From Desulfomonilaceae bacterium (GTDB taxonomy: Bacteria; Desulfobacterota; Desulfomonilia; Desulfomonilales; Desulfomonilaceae), in the NCBI GenBank assembly GCA_041662605.1, contig JBAZSD010000014.1:35818-99817 (forward strand): 64,000 nt of DNA, written 5' to 3'. The notes under the pieces are model-generated. The model was not told where the DNA came from, did not search any database, and saw only the letters and a list, made by a program, of their open reading frames with translations. A program made the translations under genes and the position numbers. This document shows, piece after piece, positions 18,582 through 27,486 of the stretch. Every line of letters begins with the position of its first letter. Position 1 is the stretch's first letter.

Positions 18582-19483
18582 GAATGCCTGGAAGGATCAA
18601 AAACTATCTGCTCATTGCCAAGCCGGGGATCGTTTTGGGCAATCTGATCTCCGCTGCCGCCGGCTTTTTTCTTGCCTCCAGGGGGCGGGTTGACGGCCTT
18701 GCCCTCCTGGTGACTCTCATCGGCATATCCCTGGTTGTCGCTTCCGGTTGCGTTTTCAACAACTGTATCGATAGAAAAATAGATCGAAAAATGATCCGGA
18801 CGCGCGGCCGAGCGCTTGCCAGAGGGCTCATCTCACTGAAGATCGCAATATTCTACGCCACGATTTTGGGCATTTCGGGACTGGCGCTGCTCTGGGTGGC
18901 GACAAACCTGCTGTCCGTTGTCATCGTGCTGGCGGGCCTTGTGATTTACGTGGTCGTCTATAGCCTGTACATGAAACGCAATTCAGTCTACGGGGCATTG
19001 ATCGGCAGTCTGGCGGGAGCTGCGCCGCCCCTCGCCGGATATTGCGCAGTCTCCGGTCGCTTCGACATGGGAGCGGTGATATTGTTGTCGATCTTCAGCC
19101 TGTGGCAGATGGGTCACTGCTACTCCATCGCCGTTTTTCGGCTGGATGATTACGCCGCTGCGGCGATCCCGATTCTGCCGGTCAAGCGGGGAACAACCGC
19201 CACTAAAAGGCATATTGTTGGTTATATCCTCGCTTTTATGGCGGCTACTCTGATGCTGACCCTCTGGGGGTACACAGGTTATAGAGCCTTTGCCGTGGCG
19301 ACCGTGTTGGGACTTTCCTGGCTGTATATGGCCTGGTCCGGCTTTGAAGCCTCCGATGAGCGGCTCTGGGGCAAAAAGCTTTTTATCTTCTCCATTCTGA
19401 CCATATTCATTCTGAGCGTCATGATTTCAATCGATTTCACAGCGCCTGAAGCGTCAGAAATGCTTCTGAGCTATGCTCCGTAG
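18578..19483 (+). CDS. cyoE: Heme o synthase (protoheme IX farnesyltransferase)
   Basis: 301 residues, UbiA-type prenyltransferase with about nine helices. The first Asp-rich site appears as NNCIDRKIDRKMIRTRGRAL (positions ~66-85) and the second as FRLDDYAAAAIPILPVKRG. Adds a farnesyl group to heme b for the oxidase. Start is GTG at 18578 overlapping the cyoD stop, or ATG at 18584. Final gene of the operon. The five cyo genes look GC-richer by eye than their surroundings. Confidence 0.93.
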   Translation: MRMPGRIKNYLLIAKPGIVLGNLISAAAGFFLASRGRVDGLALLVTLIGISLVVASGCVFNNCIDRKIDRKMIRTRGRALARGLISLKIAIFYATILGISGLALLWVATNLLSVVIVLAGLVIYVVVYSLYMKRNSVYGALIGSLAGAAPPLAGYCAVSGRFDMGAVILLSIFSLWQMGHCYSIAVFRLDDYAAAAIPILPVKRGTTATKRHIVGYILAFMAATLMLTLWGYTGYRAFAVATVLGLSWLYMAWSGFEASDERLWGKKLFIFSILTIFILSVMISIDFTAPEASEMLLSYAP

Positions 19484-19613
19484 TCCGGAACGCTGCAGCG
19501 TCCACTGGAAAAAAGAAACCGCTCGACCGCCTTTCTATGTTTTTAGAATCAAACCCCTCACTCCGGGAGTTGGCGGAAAATAACTATTGGAATGATTTGC
19601 CGAATAAATGTTT

Positions 19614-20204
19614 TCAATCCCAATCAACGTGTCCGCTCCCAATGTCATAATGGGCGCCTATTATTTTTAGGGAGCCATCTTCTACGGCTTTTTTCATGGA
19701 CACACTCTTGTCAGTAAGATGATCCTTAATGTAACGTACATTAGCGCGGATACACTCGTCCAATAGCTCGTCCATCTCCATGTCGGGATAAATCCTGCGA
19801 GTTTCCTCCACAACAGGCGCAATCCGTTCAGCGAGAGATTTAATGTGCCCTTGCATTTCGTGACCCTGAACAACAGCGGTTACGGCTCCACATTTGCTGT
19901 GTCCCAGCACAACCACCAACGCGACCCCCAGATGAGACACGGCGTACTCAAGACTCCCCAACTGCTCCACCCCGGCTACATTTCCGGCTACACGAGCCAC
20001 AAAGATATCCCCGATGCCGCAATCAAATAGCATTTCGACCGGAACACGGGAGTCAGAACACGCCAAGACTGCGGCAAATGGCTTCTGGCCATTCTCCGCA
20101 GTGTGAATTCGTCTATGTTCATGGTGTTCGTGTCCTGTGTGGGCGCCTTGTGTGAATCTTAAATTCCCTGCTTTAAGCAACTCCAGAGCTTCGTTGGTCG
20201 TCAT
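19614..20204 (-). CDS. Beta-class carbonic anhydrase
   Basis: 196 residues from the ATG at 20204, chosen because GGGAG lies 8 bases upstream and the protein then has normal length; the frame stays open upstream into the receiver gene. Zinc ligands Cys49 (ACSDSRVP, with Asp51-Arg53 dyad), His102 and Cys105 (GHSKCGAV) are all present. It interconverts CO2 and bicarbonate. A His-rich loop (HTGHEHHEHRR) at residues 22-32 is unusual. It ends the signalling/transport island, so bicarbonate supply or pH homeostasis may be linked to the permeases. Confidence 0.92.
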   Translation of the reverse strand: MTTNEALELLKAGNLRFTQGAHTGHEHHEHRRIHTAENGQKPFAAVLACSDSRVPVEMLFDCGIGDIFVARVAGNVAGVEQLGSLEYAVSHLGVALVVVLGHSKCGAVTAVVQGHEMQGHIKSLAERIAPVVEETRRIYPDMEMDELLDECIRANVRYIKDHLTDKSVSMKKAVEDGSLKIIGAHYDIGSGHVDWD

Positions 20205-20289
20205 TGATATACTCCCAGCCGGGGCCGTTTGAAGCCAGTGACAATCACAAGCCTGATTGAAATCCTGAATACGCTGTAAATCCATATTA

Positions 20290-20712
20290 TTAGTCGATGT
20301 CGCCATTATCGGTAGGGAGGGTTTTGCGCTCATGCGCCTGCCAGATTTTGGCCATGAGATCCTCAAAATCGCATGGTTTTGTAAGGTAGTCATAAGCGCC
20401 GAATTGCATCCCGTCCCGGGCCGCCTGTTCCGACCCGTGTCCGGTAAGCATTATAACCTCCATTTTTGGAACCATTTTCTTGAAGATCTTCAGAACCTCT
20501 ATTCCGTCCATATCGTCCATTTTCAAATCCAGGACCGCCACATCAAAATCTTCATGCCTCGCCAGTTGAATCCCCTGCGTCCCGTTATTGGCTATTTTGA
20601 CAAGGAAGCCCTTTCTTTGAAACCTCCTGGCCAAAACACTCACGTACGCCTGTTCATCATCAACCAGCAACAATTTGATTTGATTTGTGTCACTAACAAG
20701 ATCAGAACTCAT
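20290..20712 (-). CDS. Stand-alone response-regulator receiver
   Basis: 140 residues, receiver domain only, with no DNA-binding or enzymatic output. Acidic pair VDDE (~17-20), phospho-acceptor Asp in VAVLDLKMDDMDG (~60), switch Thr in MLTGHG and Lys in LTKPCDF are all intact. It begins 9 bases after the stop of the Cache kinase (20722-22431), its likely phosphodonor. The KPCDF/KPCE motif recurs in the island's receivers (20290, 22616, 23688), marking them as close paralogues. Confidence 0.93.
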   Translation of the reverse strand: MSSDLVSDTNQIKLLLVDDEQAYVSVLARRFQRKGFLVKIANNGTQGIQLARHEDFDVAVLDLKMDDMDGIEVLKIFKKMVPKMEVIMLTGHGSEQAARDGMQFGAYDYLTKPCDFEDLMAKIWQAHERKTLPTDNGDID

Positions 20713-20721
20713 TGTTTCCCT

Positions 20722-22431
20722 CTAGTGGCCCGTTTTCTCTTCCCGGGCCTTGGGTATCGGAAACTTTACATGGAAGGTGGTTCCCATGCCTTCAGCCGTG
20801 TTCACGCTTATGTCTCCACCCAATTTCTTCACGATTCCATAACAGATGGAAAGGCCTAGCCCCGTGCCTTTGCCGACCGGTTTTGTAGTGAAGAAGGGAT
20901 CAAAAATCCGCGGTAGAACGTAACTGGGGATTCCCGGTCCGTTGTCAGCCACATCAACAACCAGGAAATCACCTTCCTGCCTCGTCGATATCTTGACTGC
21001 GCCGCCTTTTGGCTCGATGGCGTCAATGGCGTTGTTTATCAGATTGATGAATATCTGTTGCGCTTCCGAAGGAGACACCCGGATCGTGGGTAGTCCATCG
21101 GCGAATTGAGCCTGTATTTTGACGCTGCCCGAACGGACCCGCTGTTCGCAGAGGGATATAGCTTCACGGGTGATATCGTTAACGTTGACTTTCTTGGGTA
21201 TTGGATCCGTTTTTCTGGCGAAACTTAACAGCTTGTGGGTGATCTGTTTGCAACGCACTCCCTGGGCCTTTATCTGAGCCAGGGACCTTTGAAATTCGTC
21301 CACCATCGGTATGGATTCGGGACCGGCGTCTGTTATCAGATCCTGCATCCAACCAGCTTCTTCCAGCATGACCGCCACCGGATTATTGATTTCGTGCGCT
21401 ATGCCGGCTGCCAGTTCTCCCACTGAAGCTAATTTTCCGGCCTCAATAAATTTCTCGGTCATCATCTCCTTTTCCTGGTCAGCCTGTCTTATTCGCTTTA
21501 CCAGTCTCTTTGAAAGGAGAACAGCAACAACGATTATGCCTATGACTCCCACGAAGAATATCAGGACACTTACGGTTCGAACCAGGTAGAGGGCCTTGTA
21601 AGCGTCGGACTCAGTTTGCTGGAAGGCGAGTACCCAGTCTCCATTCTTCAGTCTGGACATGACGTGTATGACACCCTTACCGTCTACTTGAGAATTGGAG
21701 ACTATGCCTTCCTGCTCGTTGTCCCGAGTATCCGGAGACAGAAAATTCAGGTATGGGTCTTTCAGGGGTGGAACCTCGGTTCGCGGCTTGGTCTGAAATT
21801 CGCCTTTCTTGTTCAGGATGAACGCGAAGCCCGTTTCCCCGATTCGTATGTTTTCAACCAGTGAATTGAACTTGTCGAAGTCAACAGTGGCCCTTAGCAA
21901 CCATTGCCTGCCGTTGTCACTACCCCTGACAGCGACTATAAAATGCGGAATTCCCCGAAGCCCTGGAAAAACATCGCTGATGTAGCTGGGTTGCTGAATC
22001 GCTTCCTTGAACCAGGGGGCTTCGGCGTAATGGGCCCGTTTGAGATCGTATGGGCCCGCGTATGCGATCTGAATTCCTTGATCGTTAACTATCCCGAGGT
22101 CTACCAATGCGTCACTGGAATTCTTTTGCAGAGACTGGAGTTTTTCTTTCAGGAAATCGTTATTTGCAAGTTGATCAAGGGTGTAGGAGTCTTTCATTAC
22201 TGTGATATCGGCCAGTCGTTCACGAAGAAAACTATCGATATTTTGTTTATGCTTCTTGTTTAATACCTGAAGATGTTCAATAACCTTGTCCTGGTATGAT
22301 GTCTGCGAAAAATGCCTTATGGTGAGTGTGATCAAGATTAGAGGAACTACCGAAACACCGACAATTATCAAAACGATATTTCTCGTTAAAGATCTGTAAT
22401 ATGAATCAGTTGTCTTTTCGCTGCTATTCAT
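20722..22431 (-). CDS. Cache-domain sensor histidine kinase
   Basis: 569 residues: TM1 ~18-39, periplasmic double-Cache-like sensor ~45-280 (SDALVDLGIVNDQGIQIAYAG, then YISDVFPGLRGIPHFIVAV), TM2 ~285-307, DHp with His346 in AAGIAHEINNP, and an intact HATPase (NNAIDA, DNGPGIP, GKGTGLGLS). Sensor and kinase are clearly paralogous to the kinase at 33187-34917. Cache domains of this type bind small organic acids or amino acids. The likely targets are the adjacent receivers. Confidence 0.94.
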   Translation of the reverse strand: MNSSEKTTDSYYRSLTRNIVLIIVGVSVVPLILITLTIRHFSQTSYQDKVIEHLQVLNKKHKQNIDSFLRERLADITVMKDSYTLDQLANNDFLKEKLQSLQKNSSDALVDLGIVNDQGIQIAYAGPYDLKRAHYAEAPWFKEAIQQPSYISDVFPGLRGIPHFIVAVRGSDNGRQWLLRATVDFDKFNSLVENIRIGETGFAFILNKKGEFQTKPRTEVPPLKDPYLNFLSPDTRDNEQEGIVSNSQVDGKGVIHVMSRLKNGDWVLAFQQTESDAYKALYLVRTVSVLIFFVGVIGIIVVAVLLSKRLVKRIRQADQEKEMMTEKFIEAGKLASVGELAAGIAHEINNPVAVMLEEAGWMQDLITDAGPESIPMVDEFQRSLAQIKAQGVRCKQITHKLLSFARKTDPIPKKVNVNDITREAISLCEQRVRSGSVKIQAQFADGLPTIRVSPSEAQQIFINLINNAIDAIEPKGGAVKISTRQEGDFLVVDVADNGPGIPSYVLPRIFDPFFTTKPVGKGTGLGLSICYGIVKKLGGDISVNTAEGMGTTFHVKFPIPKAREEKTGH

Positions 22432-22615
22432 AAACGGCCTCCGCCGAAAGCGAGAGTGACCCGTAAAAATGTTGATTGATAAGCCCTTAATGGAGAGGGG
22501 AGACTTGGGCTTCGAAGGATGCAGTCCGTGATTTTCGGCATTGATTTGATCTCCATCAGTCTTCCCTGATCATGCGGAAGAGTTTAGATATAAAAACTAT
22601 GATCGGGATCGTGTC

Positions 22616-23050
22616 TCACCTGGCTCTTTGACCTCGTAACTGTTTCCCTGTGGCCTCCAATATTTTGTCGAGATGTTCCTGATGTCTTTTTCTTGCAGCG
22701 TCCAGTTTAGTGGTCAGCTCGTCAATCTCGCAAGGCTTCATCAAGTAGTCAAAAGCTCCCAGTTTCATACCGTCAATCGCCGTTTCGAAGGTGGCGTGTC
22801 CAGTGAGCATGATGACTTCCGCGATGGGATGGGCCCCTTTAATAAGCCTAAGCGTTTCTATGCCGTCCATTCCGGGCATTTTTACATCGAGTAAAACCAC
22901 CTCAATCGAAGGGTCTTCATCGAGTTTATTGAGTCCCTCCTGTCCACTATGGGCGGGGACGACCTCAATGTCTCTAAGAGCGAGTCTCTTTGAGAGCGCA
23001 GAGACAAAGCTCTCCTCATCGTCTATCATAAGCAATTTTGTAGTAATCAT
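22616..23050 (-). CDS. Stand-alone response-regulator receiver
   Basis: 144 residues; receiver domain (IDDEE, acceptor Asp in VVLLDVKMPGMDG, MLTGHAT, MKPCEID) plus a ~25-residue basic helical tail (ARKRHQEHLDKI...). No output domain. Only 15 bases separate it from the CBS gene upstream in the operon (23066-23566), so the two proteins are probably made together. Confidence 0.93.
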   Translation of the reverse strand: MITTKLLMIDDEESFVSALSKRLALRDIEVVPAHSGQEGLNKLDEDPSIEVVLLDVKMPGMDGIETLRLIKGAHPIAEVIMLTGHATFETAIDGMKLGAFDYLMKPCEIDELTTKLDAARKRHQEHLDKILEATGKQLRGQRAR

Positions 23051-23065
23051 GGCGGTTTTCCTAAA

Positions 23066-23566
23066 TTACAGGTGAAGTCGTCTCATAAGGATTTCTTTTT
23101 GATCGATGATCTCTTTATCAAAAAGAATAGCAGCGACGGCGTTAAATATGTCGGCCAGCTTGACTACCCCTTGCAATTTGTTGTTCTCCAGTACTGGAAC
23201 AACTGATATCCCGTGTTCCATCATGACGTCCAATGCCTTGATAATAGGGTCTTCGGCCTCAACTGCTCCGGCAAAGGGAGTTACAAGCTCACTCACCGGT
23301 CTTGTCGCTCGACTGGTGTCACAGGGAGAGTCGGACGAATCGCACAATGTCCTGACCTCTCTTAGTAGATCAATCAGGTGAACAAATCCTATTACGTTGT
23401 AATCATCATCAACTACTAAAGGGGTCGAATGCCCATGCTGCAATTTTTTTTCTTCAGTGCCTATTCGCAGGATTTTAATGGCTGTTTCCACATCGGTTTC
23501 AACAGACAGGATCGGCCACTCGCCCGGTTTGATCATCAGCTTAGAGACAGGAACGGAATATGGCAT
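23066..23566 (-). CDS. CBS-domain pair protein
   Basis: 166 residues consisting of two CBS motifs (~10-75 and ~92-150), a Bateman module that typically binds adenine nucleotides. STPLVVDDDYNVIGFVHLIDLL and ISVVPVLENNKLQGVVKLADIF mark the two halves. A Cys-containing linker (LCDSSDSPCDTSRA) separates them. No enzyme or transporter domain is fused, so it probably acts on a partner, perhaps a permease or receiver of the same operon. Confidence 0.88.
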   Translation of the reverse strand: MPYSVPVSKLMIKPGEWPILSVETDVETAIKILRIGTEEKKLQHGHSTPLVVDDDYNVIGFVHLIDLLREVRTLCDSSDSPCDTSRATRPVSELVTPFAGAVEAEDPIIKALDVMMEHGISVVPVLENNKLQGVVKLADIFNAVAAILFDKEIIDQKEILMRRLHL

Positions 23567-23687
23567 AATTCACCTCACATCCAATGTTGTGTAGCGCCGC
23601 ACGGCTCGTTTATTCTCAACGTCACTAGGTTGAGTGATCATTAACCAAGTAGTCCGGCGCACGGTATCTGTAATACGAGTCAAAATA

Positions 23688-24119
23688 TCAGTCGCCTCTG
23701 CGGTGATATATACTCATAGCCCTAGCTTCGGCAATCTTTGCCTCCTGAGCGGCCTTCTTGTTTTTCGCCTCGCGAACCTTGGCCATGAGGACGTCCATGT
23801 CACAGGGCTTCATCAGGTAGTCCAGAGCGCCCACTTTCATGCCGTCTATGGCGGACTCGACCGTAGCGTGCCCGGTCAGCATGATCACTTCGATAAGCGG
23901 ATATCTTGCTTTTATAGCTTTGAGGGTTTCAATACCGTCCATCCCCGGCATCTTTACGTCGAGCACTACCACGTCCGTTGTGGAGTTCTGCTCCAACTTC
24001 TCGAGCGCCTCGGGTCCGCTCAAGGCTATAGCCACCTCTAACTCCCTTAATTTGAGCCGTTTGGCCAGGGCTTCGACAAAAGGCGATTCATCATCCACCA
24101 ACAAGACCTTTGCTATCAT
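23688..24119 (-). CDS. Stand-alone response-regulator receiver
   Basis: 143 residues. VDDESPF, acceptor Asp in VVVLDVKMPGMDG, MLTGHATVESAIDG, and YLMKPCDMD are all present, followed by a charged helical tail. It is very similar to the receiver at 22616-23050, showing recent duplication. It lies between the CBS gene and the ArsB/NhaD-type permease. Confidence 0.93.
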   Translation of the reverse strand: MIAKVLLVDDESPFVEALAKRLKLRELEVAIALSGPEALEKLEQNSTTDVVVLDVKMPGMDGIETLKAIKARYPLIEVIMLTGHATVESAIDGMKVGALDYLMKPCDMDVLMAKVREAKNKKAAQEAKIAEARAMSIYHRRGD

Positions 24120-24168
24120 CGTGTATTCTCCTTCATCTTACGGAATCGTAAACTCACGGTTTTTAGTG

Positions 24169-25908
24169 TCAGTATCTCAGGAGCAGGAAAACGGAAGAGA
24201 TAATGAGACTGATAAGTGTGATAGGCGCCGCCTCTTTCAGAAATTGCCCAAAGGTTATCTTGTGCCCAGCCTTTTCGGCTATCCCAGTGGTGACAACGTT
24301 AGCTGACGCTCCGATTATGGTTCCATTACCTCCAAAACACGCTCCAAGCGCTAGCGCCCACCAGAGTACACCCGACTCCGCTCCTGGAATCTCCTTGTTC
24401 AGAAAAGCTACTATTGGGAGCATTGTGGCGGTATAAGGAATATTGTCGATGATTGCGGAAGAGATCCCTGATACCCACAGGATGACAAGCACCGCCAACC
24501 ATAGCCTTCCCTGACAGACATCCCTTATCCAGTCGGCTATGACCTGCAATATCCCGGTTTGCTCAGCGCCTCCCACGACTATAAACAGCATAATGAAAAA
24601 GACTAGGGAGGGCCATTCGATCTCCTTTTCAAGCATCTCGACTATATCCATCTTGCAAAGGAGAACTATGACGGCCGCTCCAAAAAGCGCAGCGACACTG
24701 ACCTCCATGTGTAAAAAGCCGTGAGCGACAAAAAGGGCGATCACACCTAGAAGCACTGCGCCGCCAAGCGTTAACAGCTTGCTGTCTGTGATCTTGTATT
24801 TCTCTTTCAGGAATGCAAGCATCTTAGGTACATCTTCGACCTTCGCCCTGTGATAGTCAGCTCCGTAGACAAATTTGTTGTAAATAATCTGGGCGACCAT
24901 GACCGCAATGACAACCGGGGTAAGATTGATCACAAAATCATTGAACGTGATCCCCGCGTAAGACCCGATCATAATATTTGGTGGGTCACCAATAAGCGTG
25001 GCCGTGCCGCCAAAGTTAGAGGCCAGAATTTCCGGGAGCAGGAAGACAAAAGGTGAGACCTTCAGGACAAGGGCGATCTCCATTGTGACAGGAGTAAGAA
25101 GCAGCATTGTCGTGACATTGTCCAGGAAAGCGCTCGTCGTTGCTGTAACAACGCACAGAACTGAGGCCAGGAGGAATATGTTTCCTCGAGCAACCTGGAA
25201 GGATTTATACGCCAGCCACTGAAAAACACCTGATCCCTTGAGGACCCCCACGATTATCATCATGCCCATCAAAAGAAAAATCACATTCCAGTCGACGCAG
25301 TGAATCGCCTGTTCGTACGTGAGAATATTGTATGCGTCATTGAACGTGCCGAAAGTGTGAGTGATCAAGAGGATTAGGGTGGCTCCTAAAAACGCCGCCA
25401 ATGTCCTGTGCACTATCTCGAAAGCTATGAGCACATACACGCCGAGAAATACAACCAATGCTATCCAGAATGCGGACCCCTGCATCCTCTTCATTTGAAC
25501 GGTAGTGTTGGCGACCCACCTGTGGACCCCGTCTTCCGCCACCCCGTCGTCCAGAACCTTCAATGTGAGCAGTTGGGATGGTTTGAAGCTTGGCCGGGTG
25601 ACTTTTAATTCCCATTTCCCTGACTTGATTTTTTCCTCAGTTGTCGGGACTTCGATCCGGAACAGGCCATTCTTGCCGGTTGCATAGTCCTTTTCTGCTT
25701 CAGCTCCGTGACCAGTGGCCAAAAATGGTTTCCCATTAAGATACGGCAAAATATTCGCGTCACTTAGAGCGCTTCCCGATGAATCAAGTATCTTGCCCTG
25801 GATTACCAAAACGTCTTTGGCTGGGTCCGTTTTCTCGGCTGAAGTTACGCCTGCGATCGCCATTAACGAGCATATTATTAAAAGGCAAAAAATTAACTTA
25901 CGCCTCAT
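24169..25908 (-). CDS. ArsB/NhaD-superfamily permease with N-terminal periplasmic domain
   Basis: 579 residues. A signal peptide (cleavage ~24, TSAEK) leads to a ~110-residue beta-rich carboxypeptidase-regulatory-like domain (VLVIQGKILDSSGSALSDA; FRIEVPTTEEKI). About eleven membrane helices follow, with ion-transporter superfamily signatures FLDNVTTMLLLTPV, NFGGTATLIGDPPN and IIDNIPYTATMLPIV. That combination fits the Na+/H+ or anion permeases of the NhaD/P-protein type. The transported ion is not clear. The fused exported domain is uncommon. Shares an operon with the SLC13 permease next to it. Confidence 0.85.
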   Translation of the reverse strand: MRRKLIFCLLIICSLMAIAGVTSAEKTDPAKDVLVIQGKILDSSGSALSDANILPYLNGKPFLATGHGAEAEKDYATGKNGLFRIEVPTTEEKIKSGKWELKVTRPSFKPSQLLTLKVLDDGVAEDGVHRWVANTTVQMKRMQGSAFWIALVVFLGVYVLIAFEIVHRTLAAFLGATLILLITHTFGTFNDAYNILTYEQAIHCVDWNVIFLLMGMMIIVGVLKGSGVFQWLAYKSFQVARGNIFLLASVLCVVTATTSAFLDNVTTMLLLTPVTMEIALVLKVSPFVFLLPEILASNFGGTATLIGDPPNIMIGSYAGITFNDFVINLTPVVIAVMVAQIIYNKFVYGADYHRAKVEDVPKMLAFLKEKYKITDSKLLTLGGAVLLGVIALFVAHGFLHMEVSVAALFGAAVIVLLCKMDIVEMLEKEIEWPSLVFFIMLFIVVGGAEQTGILQVIADWIRDVCQGRLWLAVLVILWVSGISSAIIDNIPYTATMLPIVAFLNKEIPGAESGVLWWALALGACFGGNGTIIGASANVVTTGIAEKAGHKITFGQFLKEAAPITLISLIISSVFLLLRY

Positions 25909-25964
25909 TTGCGATTCCTCTCTTTTTGAACCTTGTTACATGTCGCCTAACTAAACAATCTGTT

Positions 25965-27449
25965 TCACATCACTTTCGGGATGGTCGTCGGCATTCCCAG
26001 AACCGGCCAGATCACGTAGCAGGCCAGGGCGCAGACTGCCATAAGGATGACGCTGGCGAGGCAGCCGTATCCAAAGAATTCACCACTGGTAAACTGTTTG
26101 GAATCATAAGCTATGGCGTTAGGCGCTGCGCCCACCAGCAATATGAATGGCATACCCGCTGTCATCAAACAGGCGTACATAACCACTGTGGGATCGACAC
26201 CCAGATACTTGGATATTACAAGGGCCACCGGTAAAGCGATCGCGATTGCGGCCACGTTCATAATGAAGTTGGTTAGTATCATGACGAAAAACGCCACGCT
26301 CACAACAAATACGAGCCAATGGGCGTTCTTGAACATCGCCAGCCAGTTTACGGCCATCCATTCAGCGGCTCCTGTTTGCCACAAACAATAACCAATGCTC
26401 ATAGCGCCTGAGAATAACAGGACTATGTTCCAGGGGATCAATTCCAGATCTTCGATGTCGAGGATGTTCAAGACAAAAAATAGCACGGTAGCTACCAGGA
26501 TGATCGCTGTCTTGTCTATTTTTCTAAGCGCTGGAATGGTTACCTGGAGAGACATGAAGATTATTGCCGCAAATATTATGATGAGACTCAGGATTTCCTT
26601 CCTGGTTATTGCCCCTAGGTTGGCGCTCAATTCTTTTACCCGCTCCTTCAATCCTGGAATGTTTGATTTTTCAGGTTTAAAGAAGACTGCAAAAAACACC
26701 CAGAGCAGGAACACCATCAACAGGCCAACAGGCGCCATATAATAGGTAAGTGTAAAAAAGGGTGTGTCCACTCCGGTCATTTCCTTGAAAAATCCGAGAG
26801 CGACAATGGCCCTTGCCGAGCCTAACAAGGTTATGACACTTCCAGCCCCGCACACATAAGCCATGCCCATAAAAAGGCCCTTACCGAACTTTGTAGGTTT
26901 GTCTCCTTCTCCGTAAAGGCTTACAACAGCGAGCAGCAGGGGATAAATGGTCGCGGCTACCGCTGTGTGGGCCATTATTAATGTCAATGCTGTGATAAGC
27001 AAATATATACCAAGATAAATAGTGGTTGTCTTCTCGCCGATGGCTCCAAGCATCTTGTAAGCCAGACGTTTGGTAAGACCGGTCTTTGTGAAAACCAGAC
27101 CGATGACAAGGCAACTGAAAATGAACAGGACGGCCGGGTCCATAAAATCGTTAAACGCCTCTTTAGCGGGCCGGATCATGAACAGGGCCTGGGTTATGCC
27201 TATCACCAGACTGGTGACACCAATCGGGACCACCTCAAAAACCCACCACACACCGGCAAGCATAAAAACCGCTATTGCCCCCTTACCTTGAACGGATAAT
27301 GGGAAAGGCTTGCCGGCCGGATCAATCGCGTCCGGCCACTGGGGTGAATAGTAGATCACTATAAACAGACCTACGCCTGTGAATAGCGCAATTAAGCGGG
27401 TCCAGTTAATCCTCATTCCACTGGTAAGAGTAGCAGCTTCCGCGCTCAT
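25965..27449 (-). CDS. SLC13/DASS-family anion:sodium symporter
   Basis: 494 residues, ~12 helices. VWWVFEVVPIGVTSLVIGI near the N-terminus, NFIMNVAAIAIALPVALVIS and the GAAPNAIAYDSKQFTSGEF signature near ~440 identify the divalent anion:Na+ symporter family (sulfate, dicarboxylates, citrate). It lies between the ArsB/NhaD-type gene and a CBS gene. Substrate could be sulfate, a C4-dicarboxylate or a sulfonate; sequence alone does not decide. Confidence 0.9.
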   Translation of the reverse strand: MSAEAATLTSGMRINWTRLIALFTGVGLFIVIYYSPQWPDAIDPAGKPFPLSVQGKGAIAVFMLAGVWWVFEVVPIGVTSLVIGITQALFMIRPAKEAFNDFMDPAVLFIFSCLVIGLVFTKTGLTKRLAYKMLGAIGEKTTTIYLGIYLLITALTLIMAHTAVAATIYPLLLAVVSLYGEGDKPTKFGKGLFMGMAYVCGAGSVITLLGSARAIVALGFFKEMTGVDTPFFTLTYYMAPVGLLMVFLLWVFFAVFFKPEKSNIPGLKERVKELSANLGAITRKEILSLIIIFAAIIFMSLQVTIPALRKIDKTAIILVATVLFFVLNILDIEDLELIPWNIVLLFSGAMSIGYCLWQTGAAEWMAVNWLAMFKNAHWLVFVVSVAFFVMILTNFIMNVAAIAIALPVALVISKYLGVDPTVVMYACLMTAGMPFILLVGAAPNAIAYDSKQFTSGEFFGYGCLASVILMAVCALACYVIWPVLGMPTTIPKVM

Positions 27450-27486
27450 AGAAGGAATCCTCCTGAATTCTCAAGCTTCAAAATGA

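Noticed and set aside
19490..19501. Palindrome ACGCTGCAGCGT after cyoE
   Set aside because: No loop and no T-run, so it cannot form a usual terminator; likely chance.
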